DNA of 64,000 nt from Bacteroidales bacterium GP1 (GTDB lineage: Bacteria > Bacteroidota > Bacteroidia > Bacteroidales > Muribaculaceae): assembly GCA_001701105.1 (NCBI GenBank), contig DAAI01000009.1:41019-105018 (forward strand). Direction: 5' to 3'. Made by a program: the position numbers and the translations under genes. Shown here one piece after another: positions 55,052 to 64,000 of the stretch (positions within the stretch are counted from its first letter, which is position 1; each line of letters opens with the position of its first letter). The notes under the pieces were generated by a model. It was not told the origin of the DNA. It searched no databases and was given only the letters and a program-made list of their open reading frames with translations.

Positions 55052-57595
55052 ATGAATTCTCAAAATCCAGTTTATACCTATAATCAGGTATTTGAAGCCA
55101 CCTTAGAATATTTCAACGGTGATGAACTTGCCGCGCGAGTATGGTCGAGCAAATATGCGTTAAAAGACTCTGATGGTAATTTCTATGAACTCACACCGGC
55201 AGATATGCACCATCGCATAGCCGGAGAGATTGCCCGGATAGAGGCGAAGTATCCCAATCCGATGAGTCATGAGGAGGTTTTCTCTCTTCTTGATAAATTT
55301 CGGTATGTCGTGCCTCAGGGTAGCCCCATGGCCGGCATAGGAAATGATCTGCAGGTTGGCTCTCTGTCCAATTGTTTTGTCATTGGACTCGAAGGGCACC
55401 CCGACTCTTATGGCGGAATAATCAGAATAGATGAAGAGCAGGTGCAATTGATGAAACGCCGGGGAGGCGTAGGCCATGATCTCTCGCATATCCGTCCGAA
55501 AGGAAGCCCGGTAAAAAATTCAGCCCTTACCTCAACAGGACTCGTGCCTTTCATGGAGCGTTATTCCAATTCCACGCGCGAAGTAGCGCAGGATGGTCGG
55601 CGAGGAGCATTGATGATGTCGGTAAGCATCAAACATCCGGATGCTGAAGATTTCATTGACGCAAAAATGGTGGAAGGGAAAGTGACAGGAGCAAATGTTT
55701 CCGTGCGAATCGATGATGCTTTCATGGAGGCTGCGGCTTCTGGAGTGCCTTATCGTCAGCAATTCCCGGTAGATTCTGATAATCCCACTACAGTCAAAGA
55801 GATTGACGCCAAGCAATTATGGAATAAGATAGTCCATAACGCATGGAAGAGTGCCGAACCCGGAATATTATTCTGGGATACCATCCAGCGGGAATCCGTG
55901 GCCGATTGCTATGCCGACCTCGGATTTGAAACGGTCAGCACGAATCCCTGCGGCGAAATCCCATTGTGCCCCTACGACAGCTGCCGCCTGGTTGCTATTA
56001 ATCTTTATTCTTATGTGAAGAATCCCTTTACTCCGCAGGCTGAGTTTGATTTTGAACTCTTCAAGACTCATGTCGGAAAGACCCAGAGAGTTCTCGACGA
56101 CATAATCGATCTGGAGATGGAGAAAATCGACACTATTATAGAAAAAATAGAGAACGATCCGGAGACGGAAGAAGTCAAGCAGACCGAGCTTAATCTATGG
56201 AAAAAAATCCGGGCTAAGACACTCCTTGGCCGTCGCACCGGATGCGGCACAACCGGAGAAGGAGATATGCTCGCCGCACTGGGATTAAGATATGGCACTC
56301 CCGAGGCAATTGCAATGTCGGAGCAGGTCCATAAAGCTCTTACCCTCGCATATTATGATGCCTCCGTGCGGATGGCGGAAGAAAGAGGAGCTTTTGAAGT
56401 ATATGACGCGCAACGGGAAATAAACAATCCATTCATAGCCCGGATTCGTGAAGCCGATCCCGCACTTTACGAGCGGATGGTGAGATCCGGACGCCGCAAC
56501 ATTGCCTGCCTCACTATCGCGCCTACGGGAACCACTTCTATAATGACCCAGACGAGTTCCGGTCTCGAACCGGTTTTCATGCCCGTATATAAGCGCCGTC
56601 GCAAAGTGAATCCGAGTGACGTAGAGGTGAAAGTAGATTTTGTTGATGAAACAGGGGATGCCTTTGAAGAATACATCGTTTATCATCATAAGTTCCTTGA
56701 GTGGATGCGCATTAACGGAATCGAAAGAAAACGCAACATGACCTCCGCCGAGATTGAGGAATTGGTAAAAAAATCGCCTTATTATAAAGCGACGGCCAAT
56801 GACATCGACTGGCTCGCCAAAGTTCGTATGCAAGGTGCGATCCAGAAATGGGTTGACCATTCGATAAGTGTTACCATCAATCTGCCTGCCGATGTTTCGG
56901 AAGAACTTGTCGGCAATCTCTACCATGAGGCTTGGAAAGTGGGATGCAAAGGATGCACCGTCTATCGTGACGGCTCTCGTAACAATGTTCTGGAAGCGGT
57001 GGATTCAAAGGCAAAGAAAGACTTGCATCTCATCGCCACTCCCGAGCATATCATGAAGCGACCTGCAGAACTGGAGGCTGATGTTGTAAGATTCCAGAAC
57101 AACAAGGAAAAATGGATCGCATTCGTCGGGCTCGTTGACAACAAGCCTTATGAGATATTCACCGGTCTTGCAGATGATGATGATGGAATTTTCTGCCCAA
57201 AAAGCGTAACGCGAGGCAAAATCATAAAGACCACCGATGAAAACGGCACAAAGCGATATGACTTCCAGTTCATCAACAAGCGTGGCTATAAGACTACTAT
57301 CGAGGGGCTGAGCGAGAAGTTCAATCCTGAGTTCTGGAACTATGCAAAGCTGATTTCCGGAGTGCTCCGCTATGGCATGCCTATTGATCAGGTATTGAAA
57401 CTGGTGCGCAGCCTCGACCTCGATTCCACAAGCATCAACACATGGAAGATGGGAGTGGAGCGCGCTTTGAAAAAATATCTAACCAACGGCACATTAGCTT
57501 CGGGTGAAAAATGTCCGAAATGCGGTGCTGAAACGTTAATATATCAGGAGGGATGCCTGATATGTACCAGCTGCGGCACATCCAAATGTGGCTGA
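55052..57595 (+). CDS. nrdJ: Adenosylcobalamin-dependent ribonucleotide reductase (class II)
   Basis: Makes deoxyribonucleotides using vitamin B12, without oxygen. From the ATG at 55052 the protein is 847 residues. It holds Cys108 in SLSNCFV, the NPCGEIPL finger-loop motif (Asn298, Cys300, Glu302) that carries the radical cysteine, and APTGTTSIMTQTSSGLEP in the substrate site. At the C-terminus (about 821-847) CPKCG and CTSCGTSKCG give a zinc-ribbon-like or redox-active cysteine pair set. A longer frame from 54890 includes the promoter element (TACTTTTG at 55025-55032), so the internal start is right. The transcript leader is about 15 nt. The amylomaltase gene follows after 64 bp. Confidence 0.95.
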   Translation: MNSQNPVYTYNQVFEATLEYFNGDELAARVWSSKYALKDSDGNFYELTPADMHHRIAGEIARIEAKYPNPMSHEEVFSLLDKFRYVVPQGSPMAGIGNDLQVGSLSNCFVIGLEGHPDSYGGIIRIDEEQVQLMKRRGGVGHDLSHIRPKGSPVKNSALTSTGLVPFMERYSNSTREVAQDGRRGALMMSVSIKHPDAEDFIDAKMVEGKVTGANVSVRIDDAFMEAAASGVPYRQQFPVDSDNPTTVKEIDAKQLWNKIVHNAWKSAEPGILFWDTIQRESVADCYADLGFETVSTNPCGEIPLCPYDSCRLVAINLYSYVKNPFTPQAEFDFELFKTHVGKTQRVLDDIIDLEMEKIDTIIEKIENDPETEEVKQTELNLWKKIRAKTLLGRRTGCGTTGEGDMLAALGLRYGTPEAIAMSEQVHKALTLAYYDASVRMAEERGAFEVYDAQREINNPFIARIREADPALYERMVRSGRRNIACLTIAPTGTTSIMTQTSSGLEPVFMPVYKRRRKVNPSDVEVKVDFVDETGDAFEEYIVYHHKFLEWMRINGIERKRNMTSAEIEELVKKSPYYKATANDIDWLAKVRMQGAIQKWVDHSISVTINLPADVSEELVGNLYHEAWKVGCKGCTVYRDGSRNNVLEAVDSKAKKDLHLIATPEHIMKRPAELEADVVRFQNNKEKWIAFVGLVDNKPYEIFTGLADDDDGIFCPKSVTRGKIIKTTDENGTKRYDFQFINKRGYKTTIEGLSEKFNPEFWNYAKLISGVLRYGMPIDQVLKLVRSLDLDSTSINTWKMGVERALKKYLTNGTLASGEKCPKCGAETLIYQEGCLICTSCGTSKCG

Positions 57596-57659
57596 CGTCA
57601 GTATGAATCTCCAGGGAAAGCAAAATATCGGAAAATCTTAAAAATCTAATAACCCTGCT

Positions 57660-60335
57660 ATGAAAATTACTTTCAACATCAATTACCACACTTCATGGGG
57701 AGAGTCGCTCTACGTATGCGGCAATCTTCCCGAGCTTGGAGATGGCGACGCCCGAAGGGCTGTTGAGATGAAGCTCATAAGCCCCGACAGATGGCAATTG
57801 GAGCTAAACATTGGCCATGACCCTGCGGATTTCAATTATTGGTTCATCGTAAAGGCTCCCGACCGAGAATGGCGATTTGAATGGGGTAAGCCGCATAGAT
57901 ATGTGGCCGGCTCAGGAATACGTTCATGTGTGATTTTCGACTCATGGCATGATCTACCCGGCGACAAACCTTTCTACTCATCGGCTTTTACTGACGGCAT
58001 TTTCCGTCGCTCCCACCGCGATGAGCCTCTGAAGTCGCTTCCCGGGACTGTAAAATTGAGTATTGAGGCGCCTATGATTCGACCCAATCAGCGTCTTGCA
58101 ATATGCGGACAAGGGAAATATCTGGGCGAATGGGATCCTTCAAAAGCCATTCCTTTGAATGATGCGAATTTCCCGACTTGGGAAATAAACCTTCCATTCG
58201 ACAGGCTGGATATTCCTTTTGAGTATAAATTCGTAATTATCGACAAAGATAATAAAGTGGTTGGCTGGGAAGCCATGAACAATCGGATATTTGGCATTCG
58301 TCCGGAGGGATTCGATGAGCAGATCGTGATCGACGGCATCCGTTTCGCTAATCCGATGCCGGGATGGAAAGGAGCTGGAACCGCCATTCCGGTCTTCTCG
58401 ATCCGGACTGAGGAAGACTTCGGCGTAGGAGATTTTATTGATATTAAGAAGATGGTGGAATGGTGCCATATCACAGGGCAGAATGTTCTCCAGATTCTTC
58501 CGATCAACGACACCACCTCCATCGGCACATGGGTTGATTCCTATCCTTATCGCGCCAACTCGATCTTCGCGCTCCATCCCATGTATCTCCGACCTGAGAA
58601 AATTGGCCGTCTTAACGACCCTTCCAGAATGGAATACTACGAGCACAAACGCCGTGAGCTGAACGAACTGGAAGCCGTGGATTATGAACGTGTAAACGCC
58701 GCAAAGCACGAGTATTTCCGCGAGATTTTTGCTCAGGATTTCGATCGCCTCGCTAAAACCGATGATTATCAAAGTTTCATCGCTACAAATGAATATTGGC
58801 TGAAGCCATATTCTGCATGGTGTGTGCTACGAGATATGTATCATACACCCGACAACAAGGCATGGGAACAATATTCCCGATACGATAGTGACAAGGTTAA
58901 TTTCCTTCTTGGAGAAAAACGCCGTGAAGCCGATTACTATTGCTTCCTGCAATACCATCTTGACCGTCAACTTCGTGAAGCGAGAGAGTATGCCCATTCT
59001 CTTGGTGTAGTTTTGAAAGGGGATATTCCTATCGGCATCAGCCGTTGGAGTGTGGACGCATGGACATCTCCCGAACTCTTCAATATGGATACTTCCGCCG
59101 GAGCCCCACCGGATGATTTCTCCGTGCTTGGCCAGAACTGGGGTTTCCCGACCTATAATTGGGATAAGATGGCCTGCGATGGCTTCCAATGGTGGAAAGA
59201 CCGTTTCCGCAAGATGTCGGAATATTTCGATGCCTACCGTATTGACCATATTCTCGGATTTTTCCGCATATGGCAGATTCCTCTGAATGCACTCCATGGT
59301 CTGCTTGGATATTTCAATCCGGCTCTCCCCTTCACGGCTGAAGAACTCCGCAGCAATTATGATTTCTGGATCGATCCTGATTTGCAGACAAAGCCATTGA
59401 TTCTTGAATGGATGCTTGAAGATTTCTTCGGCCCGTACAAGGATGAGGTGCGCGAGCTGTATCTCGACCGCGTAGGGGGCGATCGCTATTGCCTGAAGTC
59501 CTTCCTCGACACCCAGGAGAAAGTGGAGCAATATTTCACGGCTATGGGAAATGGAGAGAAAGAGGAACGCCTGAAAAATGCTTTCCTCGGAATCATCGAT
59601 GATGTCCTTTTCATTGATGATCCATATCAGAAAGGCCACTATCACCCCCGTATCACGGCGCAATTCACTTACCAGTACCGAATCCTATCGGATTACGCAA
59701 AGTGGAATTTCAACCGCCTCTACAACGACTTCTTCTACCATCGCCACAACGATTTCTGGTATGGAAAGGCTATGTGGAAACTTCCCCCGCTCCTTGATGC
59801 CACAAGCATGCTTGCTTGCGGTGAAGATCTCGGCATGATTCCCGACTGTGTTCCGGCCGTGATGGATAAGTTGAAGATCCTTAGCCTCGAGATTCAACGT
59901 ATGCCTAAGGATCCCAAGACTGAGTTTGGCGATACTTGGAATTATCCCTATTATTCCGTATGTACGACCTCGACACACGATATGGACGGCATTCGTGCAT
60001 GGTGGGAAAGTGATCATAGTGTAGCGCAGAAATTCTACAACAATGTGCTACATGAAGGAGGAGAAGCTCCATTTTTCGCCGAGCCATGGATCTGCGAGAA
60101 AATCATAGATCTTCACCTTGCAAGTCCCTCAATGCTTTGCATCCTTCCATTGCAGGATTGGCTTAGCGCAGACGGCGGTCTTCGCCGTCAGAATCCGCAT
60201 GATGAGCTGATCAATATTCCGGCAAATCCGCGGCATTATTGGAGATACCGTATGCATATCACGGTGGAGAATCTTCTCTCACAGGAGGCCTTCAATAAAG
60301 CTCTCCTTCGCCATATCAATAATGCCAATAGATAA
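57660..60335 (+). CDS. malQ: 4-alpha-glucanotransferase (amylomaltase) with two CBM20 modules
   Basis: Transfers alpha-1,4-glucan segments between maltodextrins in the cytoplasm (no signal peptide). Two N-terminal starch-binding CBM20 domains (about 1-98 and 130-228) precede the GH77 barrel (about 240-875). Catalytic residues are visible: nucleophile Asp529 in YRIDHILGFFRIW, acid/base Glu722 in ACGEDLGMIPD, and Asp774 in STHDMDG. The 891-residue length and CBM20 pair match the plant DPE2-like/Bacteroidetes type rather than the short enterobacterial MalQ. It probably works on glycogen or starch breakdown products. A perfect 13-bp hairpin follows at 60398-60431. It may be read through from nrdJ. 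Confidence 0.96.
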   Translation: MKITFNINYHTSWGESLYVCGNLPELGDGDARRAVEMKLISPDRWQLELNIGHDPADFNYWFIVKAPDREWRFEWGKPHRYVAGSGIRSCVIFDSWHDLPGDKPFYSSAFTDGIFRRSHRDEPLKSLPGTVKLSIEAPMIRPNQRLAICGQGKYLGEWDPSKAIPLNDANFPTWEINLPFDRLDIPFEYKFVIIDKDNKVVGWEAMNNRIFGIRPEGFDEQIVIDGIRFANPMPGWKGAGTAIPVFSIRTEEDFGVGDFIDIKKMVEWCHITGQNVLQILPINDTTSIGTWVDSYPYRANSIFALHPMYLRPEKIGRLNDPSRMEYYEHKRRELNELEAVDYERVNAAKHEYFREIFAQDFDRLAKTDDYQSFIATNEYWLKPYSAWCVLRDMYHTPDNKAWEQYSRYDSDKVNFLLGEKRREADYYCFLQYHLDRQLREAREYAHSLGVVLKGDIPIGISRWSVDAWTSPELFNMDTSAGAPPDDFSVLGQNWGFPTYNWDKMACDGFQWWKDRFRKMSEYFDAYRIDHILGFFRIWQIPLNALHGLLGYFNPALPFTAEELRSNYDFWIDPDLQTKPLILEWMLEDFFGPYKDEVRELYLDRVGGDRYCLKSFLDTQEKVEQYFTAMGNGEKEERLKNAFLGIIDDVLFIDDPYQKGHYHPRITAQFTYQYRILSDYAKWNFNRLYNDFFYHRHNDFWYGKAMWKLPPLLDATSMLACGEDLGMIPDCVPAVMDKLKILSLEIQRMPKDPKTEFGDTWNYPYYSVCTTSTHDMDGIRAWWESDHSVAQKFYNNVLHEGGEAPFFAEPWICEKIIDLHLASPSMLCILPLQDWLSADGGLRRQNPHDELINIPANPRHYWRYRMHITVENLLSQEAFNKALLRHINNANR

Positions 60336-60670
60336 GAAGCCATGCTCCGGCTCTAAAAGCCTCAGCAACGCTTTCTGAATCATATGAATCCGATTCTAAC
60401 ATCACCCTGCGTATATATGCAGGGTGATGTTGCATCTGCGGCGCACGTAAACGCACATTGACGCAGGCTCGTGCGTCCGCAATCCATTTGATATCATTAG
60501 ATTATGGCGATTATGGCATTTTAGATTTGGGAGCAGTTATGCCCACCTCCGATTATCCTAAAGCCCAGGCGCGCGCGGTTTATCGCGCGACAATCACCCC
60601 TATTCCTCCGATTTCTCATATCCGATAGAATGAGTCGGTAAGTCAAGCATTCTACATTCGATAATATCGT
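60336..60670. other. Intergenic region between malQ and mutL with two hairpins
   Basis: A 335-bp region between convergent genes, with no gene recognised. It holds the malQ terminator (60398-60431), a short GC-rich hairpin (CGCGCG at 60572-60577 and 60584-60589) and an unusually CG-rich stretch around 60440-60485 (repeated ACGCA/GTGCG). No tRNA, small RNA family or repeat was recognised. Confidence 0.5.
60398..60431. terminator. Terminator after malQ
   Basis: AACATCACCCTGC (60398-60410) and GCAGGGTGATGTT (60419-60431) form a perfect 13-bp stem with an 8-nt loop, 63 bp after the malQ stop codon. It could stop transcription from either side. Confidence 0.8.
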
Positions 60671-62518
60671 TTAGCCCAGGAGTTTGCTTAAATCGGCATC
60701 TGTAAAGACTGTGAAGATGCGGTTGCCGTTAGGGGTAAGGGATGGTTCGGGGAGACTGAAAAGCTGCCCGATAAGATTCTCCATCTCATTTTGCGATAGT
60801 TTCACGCCTCTCTTTATAGCTCCTGAACGAGCCATGATCAGGGCCACGCGCTCTCGCATTGAAAACGCTCCGGCCTTTTCATTACCGTAGTTGCCGGAAT
60901 CTTCCGAAACGGAATCAAGGACTCTCAAAATTGTATCCTTTATGGCATGAGGTTTCAGTAATGCCGGCACTGCCATTACTTTCCAATCTGTTTCGCTTTC
61001 ATATTCGAGCCTGAATCCTAATCGCTCCAAATCTTCTTGCACTTCGGCCAGTGCAGACTGCTGCGAGGCATCAAGACTTATCGTCTCCGGGAACATGATA
61101 GTCTGCCCGACAGTCTCCATCCTCGTGGAACGCTTTAGATACTCCTCATAAAGAATTTTCACATGCGCGCGATGCTGGTCGATTATCAGCAATCCCTCGC
61201 CGGATGTAGTGATTATATATTTAAGCGCATATTGCAGACAAATCGTTGCGGGGTTTACGGGCGAATCTTCGGCGCCCGCAAACGGCAATGATTCACCATC
61301 CGGTTGAGAAACGGGATTATTTTTTCCGGCAGTAATGAAATTTTCATAAAGCGATTGCCAGTTGGAATCAATATGCGTGGGTCGATAAGCGGGATTCACC
61401 CCTCCTGATGACTTAGAGAAAGGATTATAATCACTGCGGTAGTCCACGCGTGGGGGTGGAGGCGTTGAGCCATCTGCCACCGGGCGGATGGGCAATGCAT
61501 CGGCTGAGAAATCAATACTCGGCACTGCGGAGAATTTCCCCAGACTCTTCTTAACCGCCGCCGCAAGGATGGGCCAGATCTCTTGTTCGTACTCGAATTT
61601 TATCTCATTCTTTGTAGGATGGATATTCACGTCAATAGATTTGGGATCCACGGTAAAGACAAGGAAATAGCATGGATGAGTCCCTTGAGCAATGAGTGGT
61701 TCATAACAACTCATTATTGCCTTGTGGAAATAGGGATGACGCATATTCCGGCCATTCACTATCATATATTGCAACGGATTCCTTTTGCGGGCAAATTCCG
61801 GACGCGAGATATACCCTTCTATCTTCACTATGGGAGTATCGACTTCCACAGGAAGCAGCTGGCTTCCATTGAGCACATTTTTCCATATCTCCTCAATACG
61901 CTGCCGCATTGTGCCGGGTCGCAGCTCTATTTTCCTGCTTCCTGCATCTATGCTCATGCGAAGCCGATGATTGACAAGGGCGAGACGTTCGAACTCCCGC
62001 ATAATGTTCGTGAGTTCCACGCTGTCGCTTCTGAGGAATTTACGGCGTGCCGGAACGTTATAAAACAACCTCTTTACTGAAATCACGGTTCCCACCTCAC
62101 ACGCATATGGCTCCTGAGACAATACCTTTGAACTTTCAATAACAATGTGCGTGCCTAAAGGATTTTCTGCCTTACGCGTCTTTATCTCAACTTCAGAGAT
62201 TGCACAAATAGAGGGTAATGCTTCGCCACGGAATCCCATGGAATGAAGATTAAACAAATCATCGGCCGTTTTAATCTTTGATGTGGCATGACGCTCAAAG
62301 GCCATACGCGCATCCGTATCGCTCATGCCGGAGCCATTGTCGGCTACCTGAATCAATGTCTTGCCGGCATCACGCACTACAATGCTAATCTCAGTCGCAC
62401 CCGCATCCACCGCATTCTCTACCAATTCTTTCACTACGGCCGCCGGTCGTTGGATCACCTCCCCTGCCGCTATCTGATTGGCTACAGAATCAGGCAACAA
62501 TCGAATTATATCGCTCAT
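60671..62518 (-). CDS. mutL: DNA mismatch repair protein MutL
   Basis: The mismatch-repair ATPase that links MutS recognition to strand processing. The 615-residue protein has a GHKL ATPase domain with ENAVDAGATEI, DNGSGM, RHATSKI and GFRGEAL. It continues with a transducer domain (about 220-335), a low-complexity linker (about 350-425) and a C-terminal dimerisation domain (about 425-605). The linker lacks obvious motifs. The C-terminal DQHRAHVKILYEEYLK segment does not obviously contain the DQHAxxExxxYE endonuclease motif; the equivalent reads DQHRAHVKILYEEY, so nicking activity is uncertain. Its start overlaps the stop of the upstream OstA-like gene by 4 bp (ATGA), so the two are translationally coupled. 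Confidence 0.97.
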   Translation of the reverse strand: MSDIIRLLPDSVANQIAAGEVIQRPAAVVKELVENAVDAGATEISIVVRDAGKTLIQVADNGSGMSDTDARMAFERHATSKIKTADDLFNLHSMGFRGEALPSICAISEVEIKTRKAENPLGTHIVIESSKVLSQEPYACEVGTVISVKRLFYNVPARRKFLRSDSVELTNIMREFERLALVNHRLRMSIDAGSRKIELRPGTMRQRIEEIWKNVLNGSQLLPVEVDTPIVKIEGYISRPEFARKRNPLQYMIVNGRNMRHPYFHKAIMSCYEPLIAQGTHPCYFLVFTVDPKSIDVNIHPTKNEIKFEYEQEIWPILAAAVKKSLGKFSAVPSIDFSADALPIRPVADGSTPPPPRVDYRSDYNPFSKSSGGVNPAYRPTHIDSNWQSLYENFITAGKNNPVSQPDGESLPFAGAEDSPVNPATICLQYALKYIITTSGEGLLIIDQHRAHVKILYEEYLKRSTRMETVGQTIMFPETISLDASQQSALAEVQEDLERLGFRLEYESETDWKVMAVPALLKPHAIKDTILRVLDSVSEDSGNYGNEKAGAFSMRERVALIMARSGAIKRGVKLSQNEMENLIGQLFSLPEPSLTPNGNRIFTVFTDADLSKLLG

Positions 62519-64000
62519 TTATTCATCATATCCTTATATTCCGCCGGACTGATCGGAGTGCGTTTAACTACATCCGGTTCCTTAAACCATTCATCAAGAG
62601 CCTCCGGCACTTCTCCCAATTCATCTACCCATCGCAGGCTACTGCCATACCATTGGCGTTGAGGGCGCAACATTCCGAGCCATCTGAATCCGTCGAGATA
62701 TTTCTGCGTCCGCTTGACTTCTCCTGCCGGTGTGACAGTACCTGTAACTTCGGGCCACATTTTAAGATGGCTCACTTTGCCGTCCTTGAAGTCTATATTG
62801 AGATATGAGCTTTCAGCATTAACGAGTTTGCTGAATGTCGAATCGTCCTCTTCGGGCATGAACACGACCTGCACATTACCATTTACTTCAGCGCGCCGTA
62901 TCTTCTGATTCTCGAGCCATGCCTTTATCACTGATCCCGTGACTTGGTTATAGAAATCCTCATCAAGATGCTCAGCCAACATACCTCCGTCGGGCAATAT
63001 AGCCCAATCCGGTGTGGAATCATTGAAATGCACATCTATCCTGTTACCTACCACTTGCCGCTCCTCGCTCCATACCACAGGCTTGCGTATCAGATGCAAC
63101 AACGAATCATATTGCTCCATTATCATTGTGTCGGCTACTCCCTGCAAATCCTGGTTGAAGAAACGAGCCCGCCCTATTGCCTTTGCAACATGAAATTCCT
63201 TTGGCACCATGTACGCTGAGTCTCGACCCAGTTTATCTATCCTAAGTTTCGGAACGCTCGGCATCACAGCAGACGGTGTTTTTTCCATACCTTCTTCCCG
63301 GTCATCATTCCTCGGCTTATCCGTTGGTAATTCACCATGCATGATGGTATCTCCCTCTATTATAGTAAGCGTGTCTCCCTTATTGATTGATTCAGGTATT
63401 TTTATCGTATCTTTCAGTTCTGCCACAACGGAATCCTTGACTACAGGAAGTCCATAACCGGGTTTTGGGATTCTCGGATCCATCAGTTGCAATTCAACGT
63501 GCATATCAGCGGCAATGTCAAGTATACTCTTGAATTTAGCCAATCGCATTCTTGTAGCTTTGCTCCATCCATGCGCTAATGAATCGGGCCATACCATTTC
63601 TGTCCGGATAAAAGATAATATAGTGTCGGCACGTAGAAACAACGTATCGGGCCGTGAATATTCAATCAAGAGAGGATATTCCGTAGAGAATGCCAATTTT
63701 GTGCTGTCGTTATACTCGCCATATCCTCCGATAAGCTGCACTTTCCTTGCGGTGTCAGTAATAATCATCGGCTGGCGCACTTTCATTGGGTCGCGGAACA
63801 TAAACGCTTTCGACAAACGTGAAGCCTTGTCATAGATAATGGAATCTCCTTCCAGCCAAGTCACTTTGTTGGTGCTGTCACGATGCGTTATCAAAGAGCG
63901 CGATGTAAGCTCGGCATGATCTGTCTGGGTGTCATACCATCCCCGGGTTGTCTCTATCGTATCCGTCGCGCCTTCTATGCGGGTCTTTGTATTGATTGTG
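62515..64000 (-). CDS. OstA/LptA-like protein (partial, N-terminus off the window)
   Basis: The frame stays open to position 64000, so about 494 residues of the C-terminal part are present. Repeated strands such as GWYDTQTDHAELTSRSL, KVTWLEGDSIIYDK and YNDSTKLAFSTEYPLLIEY are typical of the OstA/LptA fold, a beta-jellyroll that binds lipopolysaccharide in transit across the periplasm. The C-terminal 200 residues are less typical. In many Bacteroidales an OstA-like protein precedes mutL, as here, with a 4-bp overlap. It is likely an LPS-transport or related envelope-assembly factor. An internal ATG at 63894 is not the start, because coding similarity continues upstream. Confidence 0.85.
   Translation of the reverse strand, partial: TINTKTRIEGATDTIETTRGWYDTQTDHAELTSRSLITHRDSTNKVTWLEGDSIIYDKASRLSKAFMFRDPMKVRQPMIITDTARKVQLIGGYGEYNDSTKLAFSTEYPLLIEYSRPDTLFLRADTILSFIRTEMVWPDSLAHGWSKATRMRLAKFKSILDIAADMHVELQLMDPRIPKPGYGLPVVKDSVVAELKDTIKIPESINKGDTLTIIEGDTIMHGELPTDKPRNDDREEGMEKTPSAVMPSVPKLRIDKLGRDSAYMVPKEFHVAKAIGRARFFNQDLQGVADTMIMEQYDSLLHLIRKPVVWSEERQVVGNRIDVHFNDSTPDWAILPDGGMLAEHLDEDFYNQVTGSVIKAWLENQKIRRAEVNGNVQVVFMPEEDDSTFSKLVNAESSYLNIDFKDGKVSHLKMWPEVTGTVTPAGEVKRTQKYLDGFRWLGMLRPQRQWYGSSLRWVDELGEVPEALDEWFKEPDVVKRTPISPAEYKDMMNK

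Noticed and set aside
58827..59663. Minus-strand ORF (278 codons) opposite malQ
   Set aside because: Antisense shadow of the GH77 domain; composition reflects the complementary codons.
60569..60590. CGCGCG hairpin near mutL as a replication or attachment site
   Set aside because: Short, without flanking repeats or associated genes; GC-rich hairpin only.
1..64000. Mobile elements, CRISPR arrays, integrases, phage genes
   Set aside because: No transposase, integrase or phage-like protein and no regularly spaced repeats were seen; the two 18-bp repeats near 5.7 kb are too few and lie in a promoter.

Overview
The window is about 64 kb of chromosome from a gut-type Bacteroidales bacterium. It looks most like Muribaculaceae or a relative such as Prevotella or Bacteroides, but this is inferred from gene content and style, not from a marker gene. 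The signs are a SusC/SusD pair, a hybrid two-component regulator (HTCS), many Bacteroidetes -7 promoter elements (TAnnTTTG) with few Shine-Dalgarno sites, SPII lipoproteins, a class II ribonucleotide reductase, and MalQ with tandem starch-binding modules. No insertion sequence, phage gene, plasmid gene or CRISPR array was seen.

Positions 1-25.6 kb form a xylan/arabinoxylan locus. On the minus strand, two GH43 genes, susC and a susD cut by the window edge follow the HTCS gene at 7726-11748. A RelA/SpoT gene intervenes. Then come xylB-xylA (minus) and, diverging from them, a sugar:cation symporter, a GH10 xylanase and a cytoplasmic GH43 (plus). This last trio has the same order as the Prevotella xynD-xynA-xynB cluster. 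A GH95 and a CE1-type esterase (minus) close the block. Together they cover outer-membrane uptake, endo-cleavage, side-chain removal, inner-membrane import, conversion to xylose, and entry into the pentose phosphate pathway through xylose isomerase and xylulokinase. A GH51 arabinofuranosidase lies alone at 32-34.5 kb. A short motif (TTYGTAWCA) recurs upstream of most of these operons and may be the HTCS operator.

Positions 25.9-31.8 kb hold general genes: a DUF1015 protein; a plus-strand run of a secreted Ntn-type amidohydrolase, a small membrane protein, a hotdog thioesterase and DprA; a convergent nucleoside phosphorylase; and tRNA-Ser(CGA). Positions 34.5-38.8 kb carry an uncharacterised three-gene minus operon: a DUF6057-like membrane protein, a PD40 propeller lipoprotein with a CxxCH haem-c motif, and an alpha/beta hydrolase. 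I regard this as the best candidate here for an undescribed system.

Positions 39-48.5 kb contain aspT-aspD, an aspartate:alanine exchange and decarboxylation module that conserves energy, and an RND efflux operon (TolC-like, lipoprotein adaptor, HAE1 pump). Positions 48.7-64 kb hold a tricorn-like S41 protease with a small membrane protein, rubredoxin, an EamA transporter, an AraC regulator, vitamin-B12-dependent ribonucleotide reductase, CBM20-CBM20-GH77 amylomaltase, mutL, and an OstA/LptA-like protein that runs off the right edge. Perfect or near-perfect hairpins separate many of these units.
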